The position numbers and the translations under genes are program-made. A model generated the notes under the pieces. That model was not told the origin of the DNA. It did no database searches and was given only the letters and a program-made list of their open reading frames with translations. From contig NZ_WUQY01000014.1 of the NCBI RefSeq assembly GCF_009829085.1, positions 1 to 64,000 on the forward strand: DNA of 64,000 nt, written 5' to 3'. This DNA comes from Sphingobacterium bovisgrunnientis. GTDB lineage: Bacteria > Bacteroidota > Bacteroidia > Sphingobacteriales > Sphingobacteriaceae. This document shows, one piece after another, positions 18,365 through 26,884 of this stretch. Every line of letters begins with the position of its first letter. The first letter of the stretch is position 1.

Positions 18365-18781
18365 ATGACAATAAACGAAATACAAGACGAATTAATCGAA
18401 GATTTTGCTTTCTATGGCGATTGGATGGAGAAATACGAATACATCATCCAGTTGGGTAAGGAAGTGGATTTAATAGACGAGCAATATAAAACAGATCAAT
18501 TCATAATCAAAGGTTGTCAATCCAAAGTATGGTTGTATCCAGAATTGGTTGATGGTAAAGTTATTTTTAAAGCGGATTCTGATGCTATTATTACCAAAGG
18601 TTTAGTGAGTCTAATGGTAAAGGTTCTATCAGGTCACACACCTAAGGAAATAGCGGATGCAGATCTGTACTTCATTGATCAAATAGGATTGAAAGAGCAT
18701 CTATCACCGACACGTGCTAACGGCCTTTTGTCGATGGTTAAGCAAATGAAATTGTATGCAATAGCCTTGCAGAACAGATAA
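18365..18781 (+). CDS. sufE: SufE sulfur acceptor
   Basis: The 138-residue partner of SufS accepts persulfide sulfur on a conserved cysteine and stimulates desulfurase turnover. The acceptor motif is IKGCQSKVWL (about residue 50), and the C-terminal half (LSPTRANGLLSMVKQMK) is typical. Its ATG follows the sufS stop by one nucleotide, so the two are translated from one message. The rest of the Suf scaffold (SufBCD) is not in the window. A hairpin shared with murI follows. Confidence 0.94.
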   Translation: MTINEIQDELIEDFAFYGDWMEKYEYIIQLGKEVDLIDEQYKTDQFIIKGCQSKVWLYPELVDGKVIFKADSDAIITKGLVSLMVKVLSGHTPKEIADADLYFIDQIGLKEHLSPTRANGLLSMVKQMKLYAIALQNR

Positions 18782-18816
18782 AAAATAAAGCGATTCCAAT
18801 GGATCGCTTTATTTTT
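18781..18816. terminator. bidirectional terminator between sufE and murI
   Basis: The near-perfect long stem (left arm from 18781, right arm to about 18816, core AAAGCGAT/ATCGCTTT) has A and T tracts on both sides. It overlaps the stop codons of both convergent genes. Confidence 0.85.
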
Positions 18817-19633
18817 TATCTACTTTGATATGTTTAGCTTCAAGGTTTTTTCCGAAAAATATATATGCTTTATCTGAAAAATCTTTTGGATTATCTGTTG
18901 TGTAAAATTCTAAATTCCCTCCTTCACTGCATTTTTGTTTTACTTCAGGATGTCGATTTAGATAATCAACTAAACTATCAGCCACTAATTCACCTTGTGC
19001 CAATATTTGAATATGGTCTGGTGTGTATTTTCGAATGATTGGATACAGAATAGGGTAGTGCGTACAAGCCAATACTATTGTGTCAATATTTGATGACTGA
19101 CTTAATAATTCATTTATATCCTTTTGGATGAAATAATGTGCTCCTTCGCTATTAATTTCGTTATTTTCTACTAAGGGAACCCAAAATGGGCAAGGATGTT
19201 GATAAACTTGAATTTCCGGATGAAGCTTTTCGATTTCTATTAAATAGGATTGAGATAAGACAGTACCTTGCGTGGCTAAAATACCTATAGTATTAGTATT
19301 TGTGTATTCATGTATGGATTCTGTCGTCGGACGAATCACACCCAATACTTTTTTGCCTTCCGGCAAATCATTTTGTTGTATACTTCGTAATGCTTTTGCA
19401 GAAGCAGTATTACAGGCAAGGATAACAAGGTTGCATCCTAAATCAAAAAGCTTGAAAACACATTCTTTGGTAAATTCATAAACCGTTTCGAACGAACGTG
19501 TACCATAAGGCACGCGTGCGTTGTCGCCAAGATAGATATAGTCGTATTGTGGTAATTTATTGTGAATCTCTTTAAAAACGGTTAATCCGCCATAGCCAGA
19601 ATCAAAAATGCCAATCGGTCCTTGTGTTTGCAT
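18809..19633 (-). CDS. murI: glutamate racemase
   Basis: The 274-residue cofactor-independent racemase makes D-glutamate for peptidoglycan. It begins with IGIFDSGYGGLTVFKEI. Both catalytic cysteines are present, in VILACNTASAKA and VLACTHYPIL, and the GDNARVPYG motif is intact. Length matches the family. It is a single gene, with its stop inside the hairpin shared with sufE. Confidence 0.95.
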   Translation of the reverse strand: MQTQGPIGIFDSGYGGLTVFKEIHNKLPQYDYIYLGDNARVPYGTRSFETVYEFTKECVFKLFDLGCNLVILACNTASAKALRSIQQNDLPEGKKVLGVIRPTTESIHEYTNTNTIGILATQGTVLSQSYLIEIEKLHPEIQVYQHPCPFWVPLVENNEINSEGAHYFIQKDINELLSQSSNIDTIVLACTHYPILYPIIRKYTPDHIQILAQGELVADSLVDYLNRHPEVKQKCSEGGNLEFYTTDNPKDFSDKAYIFFGKNLEAKHIKVDKK

Positions 19634-20020
19634 ATAAAATGATTATACGGATCAGATTCATTCAAATCTTTTACAAAGATGGTTTTTCTTTATGTGATTT
19701 TGATAAATATTTGCCAAATCGATTAAATATACACCTAGTTAGCATGCCTTATTATTCTGTGATTGTTAATTCCTCAGCATCTAAGATAATTTTAATAGTT
19801 TATAAATAATAGTATTTAACTAATCGTTTTAGACGAAAATTATAAAAATTATTATTATTAAAATGAATGATTTACAATAACATGTGTATGTTGTTTATCA
19901 ATATCTGTAATTTACATTGCAAATTTGGCATGAATTTAGCTTTCAAGTATAAATATTTCTTTTAAAATACATTATTCAATTTATAATTATTGTATTTTAT
20001 TGTATTTTTTTATATTTGAT
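19634..20020. other. divergent intergenic region murI / outer-membrane protein
   Basis: This very AT-rich 387-nt stretch has no convincing gene. A 61-codon plus-strand frame starting inside the 5' end of murI looks like chance. It contains a good promoter for the rightward gene at 19990-20018. Confidence 0.55.
19990..20018 (+). promoter_or_regulatory. promoter TTG-N18-TATATTTG
   Basis: TTG at 19990-19992 and TATATTTG at 20011-20018 are 18 nt apart, fitting the Bacteroidota -33/-7 pattern. Transcription would begin at or just beside the ATG at 20021, implying a leaderless message. Confidence 0.5.
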
Positions 20021-21661
20021 ATGAGGTCTACTTTTTTTTATACCGTTTTAAAATATTTTTTTGGTTTAATTTTTATTTGTAACTCGCTGTTTTCTAATGC
20101 TCAAGTTGTTGATCAAACTTATTCGTTTGATCAATCTCAAAAATACAATAATATATTGTATAATACAAATTCTAGATATCATACTGCTTCTAAACCATTC
20201 TTGTTTAAAAACGAAATGTTGAATAGAAAGGATTCTTTAGAAAACGCGAATCAAACTTTATCATCAAATTGGATTATGCGTAAATTGTTTAATGAACATT
20301 TGGTAGATGTTGAAAAAGAGGATCACACATTTTATTTAGATTTCTTACCAGATTTTCAAATTGGTTCTGAAGTAGTAGATCCAGAAAAGCGTACCACATG
20401 GATGAACACAAGAGGTTTGCAGGCGGGATTAACAATCAAAGATAAATTTACTTTTCATACTGCGATTTTTGAAAATCAGGCTGTATTTGCAAAATATCTT
20501 GATGAGTATATTGCAGAGACAGGTGTAGTACCTGGGCAATCGTCATCAAAAGACAGGAATAAGAAAATAAAAGATTGGATGTATGCTACCGCTAGTTTAA
20601 CGTATGACTTTAGTCCTTATTTTCAAGTAACTGCTGCATTTGATAAAAACCATATTGGTGATGGTTATCGATCATTACTGTTATCGGATTTTTCATCTAA
20701 TTACACACATTTAAAGTTTACAGGTGATATAGGTAATGTGCAATACACTTCAATATGGGCTTATATGAATGACCCTATGAATCCACGAATCGATTCCTTA
20801 AATTCAGGTGGAAGATTTGGAGATGGTATTAAATATGGGGCATTTCAATTTATTGATTATAATGCAACTAATAGATTGTCGGTTGGATTTTTTCAATCAG
20901 TTGTTTGGTCAAATCGCAATCAAGCTGGGCATAGAGGATTTGATTTTAATTATTTAAATCCTGGGGTGATTTTTAGACCAGTAGAAAATAATAACCGTAC
21001 ATCTCCAGATAAAATGTTTTTAGGTTTAAATGCTAAGTATAAGGTGCTTAATAACGTAACTGCTTATGGACAATTTTTGTTAGGTGAATTTACAGCAAAA
21101 GAGTTTTTTGCAGGAAATGGCTATGCGCATAATAAATGGGGGGCACAGTTTGGCGTAAGAGGATTTGATATGTTTGGGGTTCGTAACTTACATTTCTTGA
21201 CAGAATACAATTTAGTTCGACCATATACATATCAACATTTTGCATCGATTTCAAATTACAGTAATAATGGAGAACCATTAGCACATCCACGTGGTGCAAA
21301 TTTTAAAGAGTTTGTAGGTACAGCTCATTATTCTTGGAATCGTTTTGAATTTTCTGGAAAAGGTATTGTTAGTACTTTTGGCACAGATCCAGATGCTGAA
21401 ACAAACATGGGGGGGGATATTTTCCAATCTTATAAAACAATACCTAATATGTATGGTAACTCAATTGGACAAGGTGTGAAGAACAATTTGTACTTTGCTG
21501 ATTTAAGAGCGTCTTATGTATTAAATCCAAAGTATAATTTACGATTAGAGTTGGGCTATACACAGCGGTATAGAAAGATTGAGGGCGATGCTACTCAAAA
21601 ATCTGGAATAATCAATTTTGGACTACGTTCGAGTTTCCGCAATTTTTATGGTGATATTTAA
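20021..21661 (+). CDS. Wzi/RemB-like outer-membrane beta-barrel protein
   Basis: The 546-residue exported protein has a signal peptide ending near LFSNAQ. The rest is a series of alternating aromatic/polar strands typical of an outer-membrane barrel (for example YGQFLLGEF, NLRLELGYTQRYRK) and ends in Bacteroidota barrel style (LRSSFRNFYGDI). The overall pattern resembles the capsule-assembly Wzi family, which in Bacteroidota includes the gliding-associated RemB. A role in surface polysaccharide or motility is therefore possible but unproven. I start at the ATG at 20021, as the upstream TTG at 20000 lies before the promoter box. aroQ follows 36 nt later. Confidence 0.7.
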   Translation: MRSTFFYTVLKYFFGLIFICNSLFSNAQVVDQTYSFDQSQKYNNILYNTNSRYHTASKPFLFKNEMLNRKDSLENANQTLSSNWIMRKLFNEHLVDVEKEDHTFYLDFLPDFQIGSEVVDPEKRTTWMNTRGLQAGLTIKDKFTFHTAIFENQAVFAKYLDEYIAETGVVPGQSSSKDRNKKIKDWMYATASLTYDFSPYFQVTAAFDKNHIGDGYRSLLLSDFSSNYTHLKFTGDIGNVQYTSIWAYMNDPMNPRIDSLNSGGRFGDGIKYGAFQFIDYNATNRLSVGFFQSVVWSNRNQAGHRGFDFNYLNPGVIFRPVENNNRTSPDKMFLGLNAKYKVLNNVTAYGQFLLGEFTAKEFFAGNGYAHNKWGAQFGVRGFDMFGVRNLHFLTEYNLVRPYTYQHFASISNYSNNGEPLAHPRGANFKEFVGTAHYSWNRFEFSGKGIVSTFGTDPDAETNMGGDIFQSYKTIPNMYGNSIGQGVKNNLYFADLRASYVLNPKYNLRLELGYTQRYRKIEGDATQKSGIINFGLRSSFRNFYGDI

Positions 21662-21697
21662 AAACTGAATATCTATATTTAATCATTAATCTATAAT

Positions 21698-22114
21698 ATG
21701 AAGAAAATATTGGTATTAAATGGTCCTAATTTAAATCTATTAGGTGTTCGTGAAAAAAGTATCTATGGTGATCAGTCCTTTGAAGAATATTTTAAGTCTT
21801 TGAAAGAACGCTTCGCTGATGTAGATTTGTCGTATTTTCAAAGTAATTCAGAAGGCACTATTATCGATAAATTACATGAAGTGGGATTTGACTTTGATGG
21901 CATAGTATTGAATGCTGGTGCTTATACACATACTTCTGTAGCGATTGGAGATGCTATTGCAGCGATTAAAACGCCTGTCGTGGAAGTACATATTTCAAAC
22001 GTTCATCAACGTGAAGTCTTTCGACATCATTCATATCTTTCGAAGAATTGTAAAGGCGTAATATTAGGCTTTGGCTTAGATAGTTATCGATTAGGAATCG
22101 AAAGTTTAAAATAA
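21698..22114 (+). CDS. aroQ: type II 3-dehydroquinate dehydratase
   Basis: This 138-residue dodecameric enzyme carries out the third step of the shikimate pathway. The type II signature is complete: LNGPNLNLLGVRE and IYG with the catalytic Arg and Tyr, NAGAYTHTSVAI with the active-site Asn, and VHISNVHQREVFRHHS with the catalytic His. The ATG start gives the usual length. It may be cotranscribed with the barrel gene upstream and ends in a hairpin shared with the convergent exporter gene. Confidence 0.95.
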   Translation: MKKILVLNGPNLNLLGVREKSIYGDQSFEEYFKSLKERFADVDLSYFQSNSEGTIIDKLHEVGFDFDGIVLNAGAYTHTSVAIGDAIAAIKTPVVEVHISNVHQREVFRHHSYLSKNCKGVILGFGLDSYRLGIESLK

Positions 22115-22144
22115 AAAAGAGGCTTATAATAAAGCCTCTTTTTT
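22113..22144. terminator. bidirectional terminator between aroQ and the Bcr/CflA gene
   Basis: A 13-bp perfect stem (22113-22125 with 22132-22144, core GAGGCTT/AAGCCTC) has A and T tracts on each side and overlaps the end of the minus-strand gene. Confidence 0.88.
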
Positions 22145-23326
22145 GTTATCTTTTAAATTTCTTTTTACAATATGAAGTACCAAAGATAATACCGCACATA
22201 TGCACATTGCTAGGAGCATCGGTTGTGGCGTATTATTATGAAATATACTTACCAACCCTGAACTCAGCGCACCCAAACCCATTTGCAAAAATCCCAATAA
22301 TGCGGAAGCACTTCCTGCACTTATTCTGAAAGGAGCCATCGCCATAGCAGAGGCATTGGGGAATATAAATCCTTGAAACATTAAGTATCCAAATGTTAAT
22401 CCTAAGATTACAGGGAATGTAATCATATTGTTCCATAAACTTACCAGCATCAATAATCCAACAAGAACTTGCCCGATATTTGCCACAACACAGATTTGCT
22501 GCATAGACCATTTTTTCAAAAATACTCGATTCAACTGCGTAGATATGATTAGTGCTGAAGCCACAAAGGCAAAAGCCAATCCATATTCCTTTTTGCTAAG
22601 ACCATACAAGTCTTGCAATACGTAGGAAGATCCTGCTAAATACGCATAAAGTCCAGCTGAGGCTGTGGAAGCGATTAGACAATAAAATATAAATGTTTGA
22701 TTCGTAAATACCTGAAAATATTGGGAAACGATTGCTTTTGGTGCTAAAGAAAAGTTTTTATTTCCAGCATAACTTTCTGGGAGCATGAATATGGTTGATA
22801 TTAATATCACAAATCCAATGGCGAACAAAGCGATAAATATATAATGCCAATCGAAGTAGTCCAACAAAAAAGCACCAGCAGAAGGCGCGAGAATTGGCGA
22901 AATTGCGATAACCAACATCAACAGACTGAATACGCGCGCAGCTTCTTTTCCTTGGTAATAATCTTGCACCATAGCGCGTGAAGCAACCATACCCGCACAA
23001 GATCCTAATGCTTGCGCGAAACGTAATAAAATTAGGCTATCGACATCTGGAGTGAACACACAGAGAATAGATGTGACAACGTAGATGCCTAATCCAACCA
23101 TTAGCGGTTTCTTACGCCCGTATTTGTCCAACAAGGGACCATAGATTAATTGACCTATTGCGATACCTATGAAGAAAGATGTAAGTGATAATTGAACTTT
23201 CTCAATGTTTGTATTAAAATCTCCAGCGATCGTGTCAAAAGCCGGAAGATACATATCAATGGAAAATGGGCCGATAGCAGATAATAGCCCAAGGATGAGC
23301 AGAATAATTTTTCTATTTGTCTTCAT
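22124..23326 (-). CDS. Bcr/CflA-family drug resistance MFS exporter
   Basis: The 400-residue protein has 12 predicted membrane segments. The N-terminal half carries the Bcr/CflA pattern FSIDMYLPAFDTIAGDF and MFS motif A (GPLLDKYGRKKPL). Motif C-like SPILAPSAGAFLL follows in helix 5. Members are proton-coupled exporters of compounds such as bicyclomycin, sulfonamide or chloramphenicol. The substrate cannot be predicted. It is downstream of lgt on the same strand, with a hairpin between them, so it is probably transcribed separately or partly attenuated. Confidence 0.9.
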   Translation of the reverse strand: MKTNRKIILLILGLLSAIGPFSIDMYLPAFDTIAGDFNTNIEKVQLSLTSFFIGIAIGQLIYGPLLDKYGRKKPLMVGLGIYVVTSILCVFTPDVDSLILLRFAQALGSCAGMVASRAMVQDYYQGKEAARVFSLLMLVIAISPILAPSAGAFLLDYFDWHYIFIALFAIGFVILISTIFMLPESYAGNKNFSLAPKAIVSQYFQVFTNQTFIFYCLIASTASAGLYAYLAGSSYVLQDLYGLSKKEYGLAFAFVASALIISTQLNRVFLKKWSMQQICVVANIGQVLVGLLMLVSLWNNMITFPVILGLTFGYLMFQGFIFPNASAMAMAPFRISAGSASALLGFLQMGLGALSSGLVSIFHNNTPQPMLLAMCICAVLSLVLHIVKRNLKDNKKEALL

Positions 23327-23337
23327 AAAAATTTAAA

Positions 23338-23363
23338 AAGCCTCTTATTTATTTAAGAGGCTT
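23338..23363 (-). terminator. terminator after lgt
   Basis: A 9-bp perfect stem (AAGCCTCTT at 23338-23346 with AAGAGGCTT at 23355-23363) lies 11 nt past the lgt stop, with a moderately T-rich minus-strand tail. The stem core repeats that of the terminator on the other side of the exporter gene. Confidence 0.7.
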
Positions 23364-23374
23364 CGTATGCTGTG

Positions 23375-24211
23375 TTATTTCTTGCTTTTTACAGTGGTGG
23401 CTGGTCTAAATATTAAATAAAGTCCAGCGAGTATAAATGGTATGCTCAGCAATTGCCCCATATTAATGAACATACTGTCCTCGAATGCTTCTTGATTCTC
23501 TTTGAAAAACTCAACAAAGAATCGGATACTAAACAAACATACAAGGAATATGCCAAATAACAATCCTTGCTTTGGGTTCTGGTTTTTCTTGTATATCGCC
23601 CAAAGAATGAAAAATAAGATTATATAGCCTACAGCTTCATAAAGTTGACCTGGGTGACGTGGTACAGTGTCTATCTGTGTAAATACAACTGCCCAAGGAA
23701 GACTTGCGTCAGCTGCTTTACCAATGATTTCTGAATTGAAGAAATTTCCGATACGAATAAAAGCTCCCGCAATAGGGACTACCAATACCAATCTGTCGGC
23801 TATCCATACAAAATTGGTTTTCGTTTTCTTAGCGTATAAATATAGTGCAGTCAAAATACCGATTGCTCCTCCGTGCGAAGCTAATCCTGCAAATCCTGTA
23901 AACTCCCAGCTTCCTGAACGTTTACTAAATGGTAAAAGTATTTCCAGAGGATTTTGGCTATAATAATCAAATTCATAGAATAGACAATGACCAATTCTAG
24001 CGCCTAAAATTGTGCCCAAAAATATATAAATTGTTAATTTATCTAAGTCATCCTGTGTCTTGCCTTCTTTCTTAAAAACTTGCAACATCAAGATGTAGGA
24101 AACAACAAATGCCAGCAACCAGCACATCGAATAATAACGGATTCCAAAAGATCCAATAGTGAAAATATTTTCAGCACCAGACCAGTGAATAACATTATAA
24201 ATAAAATCCAT
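23375..24211 (-). CDS. lgt: prolipoprotein diacylglyceryl transferase
   Basis: The 278-residue inner-membrane enzyme attaches diacylglycerol to the lipobox cysteine of prolipoproteins, the first step of lipoprotein maturation. The signature region is AFIRIGNFFNSEIIG (about residues 149-163), which includes the essential Arg-Gly-Asn. HPGQLYEA and several hydrophobic helices are also present. It serves the many lipoproteins in this window (SusD, DUF4973, GlpQ-like and others). Confidence 0.94.
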   Translation of the reverse strand: MDFIYNVIHWSGAENIFTIGSFGIRYYSMCWLLAFVVSYILMLQVFKKEGKTQDDLDKLTIYIFLGTILGARIGHCLFYEFDYYSQNPLEILLPFSKRSGSWEFTGFAGLASHGGAIGILTALYLYAKKTKTNFVWIADRLVLVVPIAGAFIRIGNFFNSEIIGKAADASLPWAVVFTQIDTVPRHPGQLYEAVGYIILFFILWAIYKKNQNPKQGLLFGIFLVCLFSIRFFVEFFKENQEAFEDSMFINMGQLLSIPFILAGLYLIFRPATTVKSKK

Positions 24212-24337
24212 AAATGATTGTTTAAAGCTGTAAATATAAAACTAAAAATCATTTAAATGTTATTGTCAAATAAGAATCTGTTTATTTTTTGGAATAGAAT
24301 AATTATTTTTTATTTTGTACGAAAACAAATAGTAGAC

Positions 24338-25453
24338 ATGGCAAAGAAGAGTAGTAAAGAAGTAAAACATCAACCTGTCGTAACCAAAGAGTCGGTAAAA
24401 TTCTTTGAAAAATATATAAACAATCCCTCGCCAACGGGATTTGAATGGGAAGGTCAACGCCTTTGGTTGGATTATTTGAAACCTTTTGTGGATGAAACAT
24501 ATATTGATAACTATGGTACTGCAGTAGGGATAATCAATCCAAAAGCAAAATATAAAGTCGTAATCGAAGCGCACGCCGATGAGATTTCGTGGTTTGTAAA
24601 CTACATTACCAAAGATGGTTTAATCTATGTGATTCGTAATGGTGGTTCTGACCATCAAATCGCACCTTCTAAGCGTGTAAATATCCATACGGAAAATGGT
24701 ATGGTAAAAGCTGTTTTCGGATGGCCAGCAATACATACACGTTCAGGTGAGAAAGAAGAATCACCGAATCTAAAGAATATCTTTTTGGACTGTGGTTGTA
24801 CATCGAAAGAAGAGGTAGAAGCTCTAGGAATTCACGTAGGTTCTGTAGTCACATATGAAGACGAATTCATGATCTTGAATGATCGTTATTATGTAGGTCG
24901 TGCTTTGGACAATCGCGCAGGTGGATTTATGATTGCTGAGGTCGCACGTTTATTAAAAGAGAATAAGCAGAAGTTACCTTTCGGCTTGTACATTGTGAAT
25001 TCTGTACAAGAAGAAATTGGGCTTCGAGGTGCTGAAATGATTGCGGATTGGATAAAGCCTAATGTAGCTATCGTAACGGATGTAACGCACGATACGCAAA
25101 CACCGATGATCAACAAGATTACGCAAGGAGATTTAGCTTGTGGTAAAGGTCCTGTAGTATCTTATGCACCAGCTGTACAAATCAACTTGAATCGTCAATT
25201 GATAGACGTAGCACAAAAGAACGATATCCCATTCCAACGTCAAGCTTCCTCAAGATTTACTGGGACAGATACTGATGCATTTGCTTATTCAAATGGGGGA
25301 GTACCTTCTGCATTGATTTCATTACCTTTGCGTTATATGCATACCACGGTAGAAATGGTGCATAAAGAAGATGTAGATAATGTGATTCGTTTGATCTACG
25401 AGACATTGTTGACAATCGAAGATGGACAAGATTTTAGAAGTTTTACGAAATAA
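24338..25453 (+). CDS. M42-family metallo-aminopeptidase
   Basis: The 371-residue zinc/cobalt peptidase has the family's metal and catalytic residues: His in IEAHADEI, Asp in GRALDNRAGG, two Glu in VQEEIGLRGAEM, and Asp in DVTHDT. M42 enzymes are large cytoplasmic complexes that remove N-terminal residues; some were first labelled endoglucanases. I chose the ATG at 24338 (MAKKSSKEV), as the open upstream stretch (from 24257) contains a TTATTTTG promoter-like box at 24310-24317 and no family sequence. The DUF3467 gene follows 24 nt later. Confidence 0.9.
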   Translation: MAKKSSKEVKHQPVVTKESVKFFEKYINNPSPTGFEWEGQRLWLDYLKPFVDETYIDNYGTAVGIINPKAKYKVVIEAHADEISWFVNYITKDGLIYVIRNGGSDHQIAPSKRVNIHTENGMVKAVFGWPAIHTRSGEKEESPNLKNIFLDCGCTSKEEVEALGIHVGSVVTYEDEFMILNDRYYVGRALDNRAGGFMIAEVARLLKENKQKLPFGLYIVNSVQEEIGLRGAEMIADWIKPNVAIVTDVTHDTQTPMINKITQGDLACGKGPVVSYAPAVQINLNRQLIDVAQKNDIPFQRQASSRFTGTDTDAFAYSNGGVPSALISLPLRYMHTTVEMVHKEDVDNVIRLIYETLLTIEDGQDFRSFTK

Positions 25454-25477
25454 ATAAGATTTAAAAATAGAATAGAG

Positions 25478-25819
25478 ATGAGTGATAAAAATCAAAACAA
25501 TCCAGAAAACAACGAATTAAGTATAGAATTATCAGAAGAAACAGCTGAAGGAATTTATTCTAACTTAGCGATTATTACACATTCTAATACAGAATTTGTA
25601 TTAGATTTTATTCGTGTGATGCCAGGTGTTCCTAAGGCAAAAGTGAAGTCTAGAATTATCTTAACACCAGAACACGCTGCACGTTTGTTAGGTGCTTTGC
25701 AAGATAATTTGGTGCGTTTCGAAGCGCAGTTGAAAGCTGCAGCTCAAAATCAACAAGCAGAGCCCGTGTCTAAAGATTTTCCTTATCCATTGGATTTGCA
25801 TCCTAAAGGCGAAGCATAA
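25478..25819 (+). CDS. DUF3467 protein
   Basis: This 113-residue protein matches the DUF3467 family of Bacteroidota: IELSEETAEGIYSNLAIITHS, then FVLDFIRVMPGVPKAKVKSRI, then LTPEHAARLLGALQDNL. It is acidic at the N-terminus, lacks a signal peptide and has no known function. The gene is short, compact and followed directly by a terminator. It is probably cotranscribed with the M42 peptidase. Confidence 0.9.
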   Translation: MSDKNQNNPENNELSIELSEETAEGIYSNLAIITHSNTEFVLDFIRVMPGVPKAKVKSRIILTPEHAARLLGALQDNLVRFEAQLKAAAQNQQAEPVSKDFPYPLDLHPKGEA

Positions 25820-25826
25820 AAAATTT

Positions 25827-25856
25827 AAGCCCTATCAAAAATTCCGATAGGGCTTT
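25827..25856. terminator. bidirectional terminator (DUF3467 / PUL operon end)
   Basis: A perfect 10-bp stem, AAGCCCTATC at 25827-25836 with GATAGGGCTT at 25846-25855, is AT-rich on both flanks and sits between convergent genes. Confidence 0.85.
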
Positions 25857-25889
25857 ATAATTAAATCAACATACTAAACTATTAAAGCT

Positions 25890-26873
25890 TTACCATTGGA
25901 TGGCTTGATCCTCATCTGGAATCTGTGTATTCAAAACACGTTGAAGACTTAATGTACCTTTTACAACATATTGAATGTTAATATTAGGTATCATCGTATA
26001 ATCCGTGAAATTGTAATCAATATTATTAATTGTAATAGTTTTTCTTAATAAATAAGGATAGTTTGGCTCAATCATTTGACTAACCGTATAACTCAAATCC
26101 TTATTAACTCTAAAGTTTAACAGTGGATTATCCGCATATAATTGTACACCGCCACTATCATTGAAGCGTGCATATATTTTATAATTTTGTCTGTCTTGTC
26201 TTTCTTCATCAATAGCTCCCGCATAAAAGAAAATTGTATTTTCATCAACAACGTAACTCTTAATTTCACTCTTCACAATCGAAGTTTCATTTTCCGCTCC
26301 ATCCATAAAAGTTCTCAATGCAGTACCTCCATATGTACCAGAGAAATTGTTAAATGGATTTATCCTTAACAATGCTTTTTTGTAATGCTTGCGCGGATGT
26401 GGGATATACGAAGAAGAACCTTCGACAATAGTGAGTGGTAGGACCCACTTTTCAACTAAATTTATATTTTTCAACGTAAAATCAATATTTAAAAGCCCAA
26501 CATCTTCACCTGATTTAATATCAAGTGTCTGATTGAAACTGAAATATTCATTTGGCAACATTCTGTAGTAGAAATCAGTTCTATTCTGAAATCTCTCATA
26601 ATTAAGAATGTCCAAACTATCACGATCAACATCAATTTTAACAGAAATATTCTGTGAGTTTGTGTTAGATCCACTTACTATTACGGGCAGTTTAAAACTT
26701 GTTTTTTCGTTATCACGATAGCGCACATAAATGTCTGACACACCACTTTGCGTGCTTAGAGGTGCTTTGAATGAAATGAAATTTTCGTATTGTTCATCCT
26801 TCCATTCATCATTGCATGAAATATTAGCAAACAATAATGCCATTACTAAATATTTTATATAATTCTTTTTCAT
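25890..26873 (-). CDS. DUF1735/DUF4973-like PUL lipoprotein
   Basis: The 327-residue lipoprotein has a lipobox FANISC (Cys about residue 20). A beta-sandwich N-terminal half resembles DUF1735, and the C-terminal ~150 residues resemble DUF4973 (NFSGTYGGTALRTF...NNIDYNFTDYT), a pair often found next to SusC/SusD. By position (last gene of the susCD operon, 11 nt after susD) it is probably a surface glycan-binding protein. No catalytic motif is visible. The family assignment is from pattern memory and less certain than for its neighbours. Confidence 0.7.
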   Translation of the reverse strand: MKKNYIKYLVMALLFANISCNDEWKDEQYENFISFKAPLSTQSGVSDIYVRYRDNEKTSFKLPVIVSGSNTNSQNISVKIDVDRDSLDILNYERFQNRTDFYYRMLPNEYFSFNQTLDIKSGEDVGLLNIDFTLKNINLVEKWVLPLTIVEGSSSYIPHPRKHYKKALLRINPFNNFSGTYGGTALRTFMDGAENETSIVKSEIKSYVVDENTIFFYAGAIDEERQDRQNYKIYARFNDSGGVQLYADNPLLNFRVNKDLSYTVSQMIEPNYPYLLRKTITINNIDYNFTDYTMIPNINIQYVVKGTLSLQRVLNTQIPDEDQAIQW

Positions 26874-26884
26874 GAGATATACTT

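Noticed and set aside
19624..19809. 61-codon plus-strand frame between murI and the barrel gene
   Set aside because: Begins inside the 5' end of murI, lies in very AT-rich DNA and shows no signal peptide or domain.
24257..24337. N-terminal extension of the M42 peptidase
   Set aside because: Contains a promoter-like TTATTTTG and no family sequence; the ATG at 24338 is preferred.
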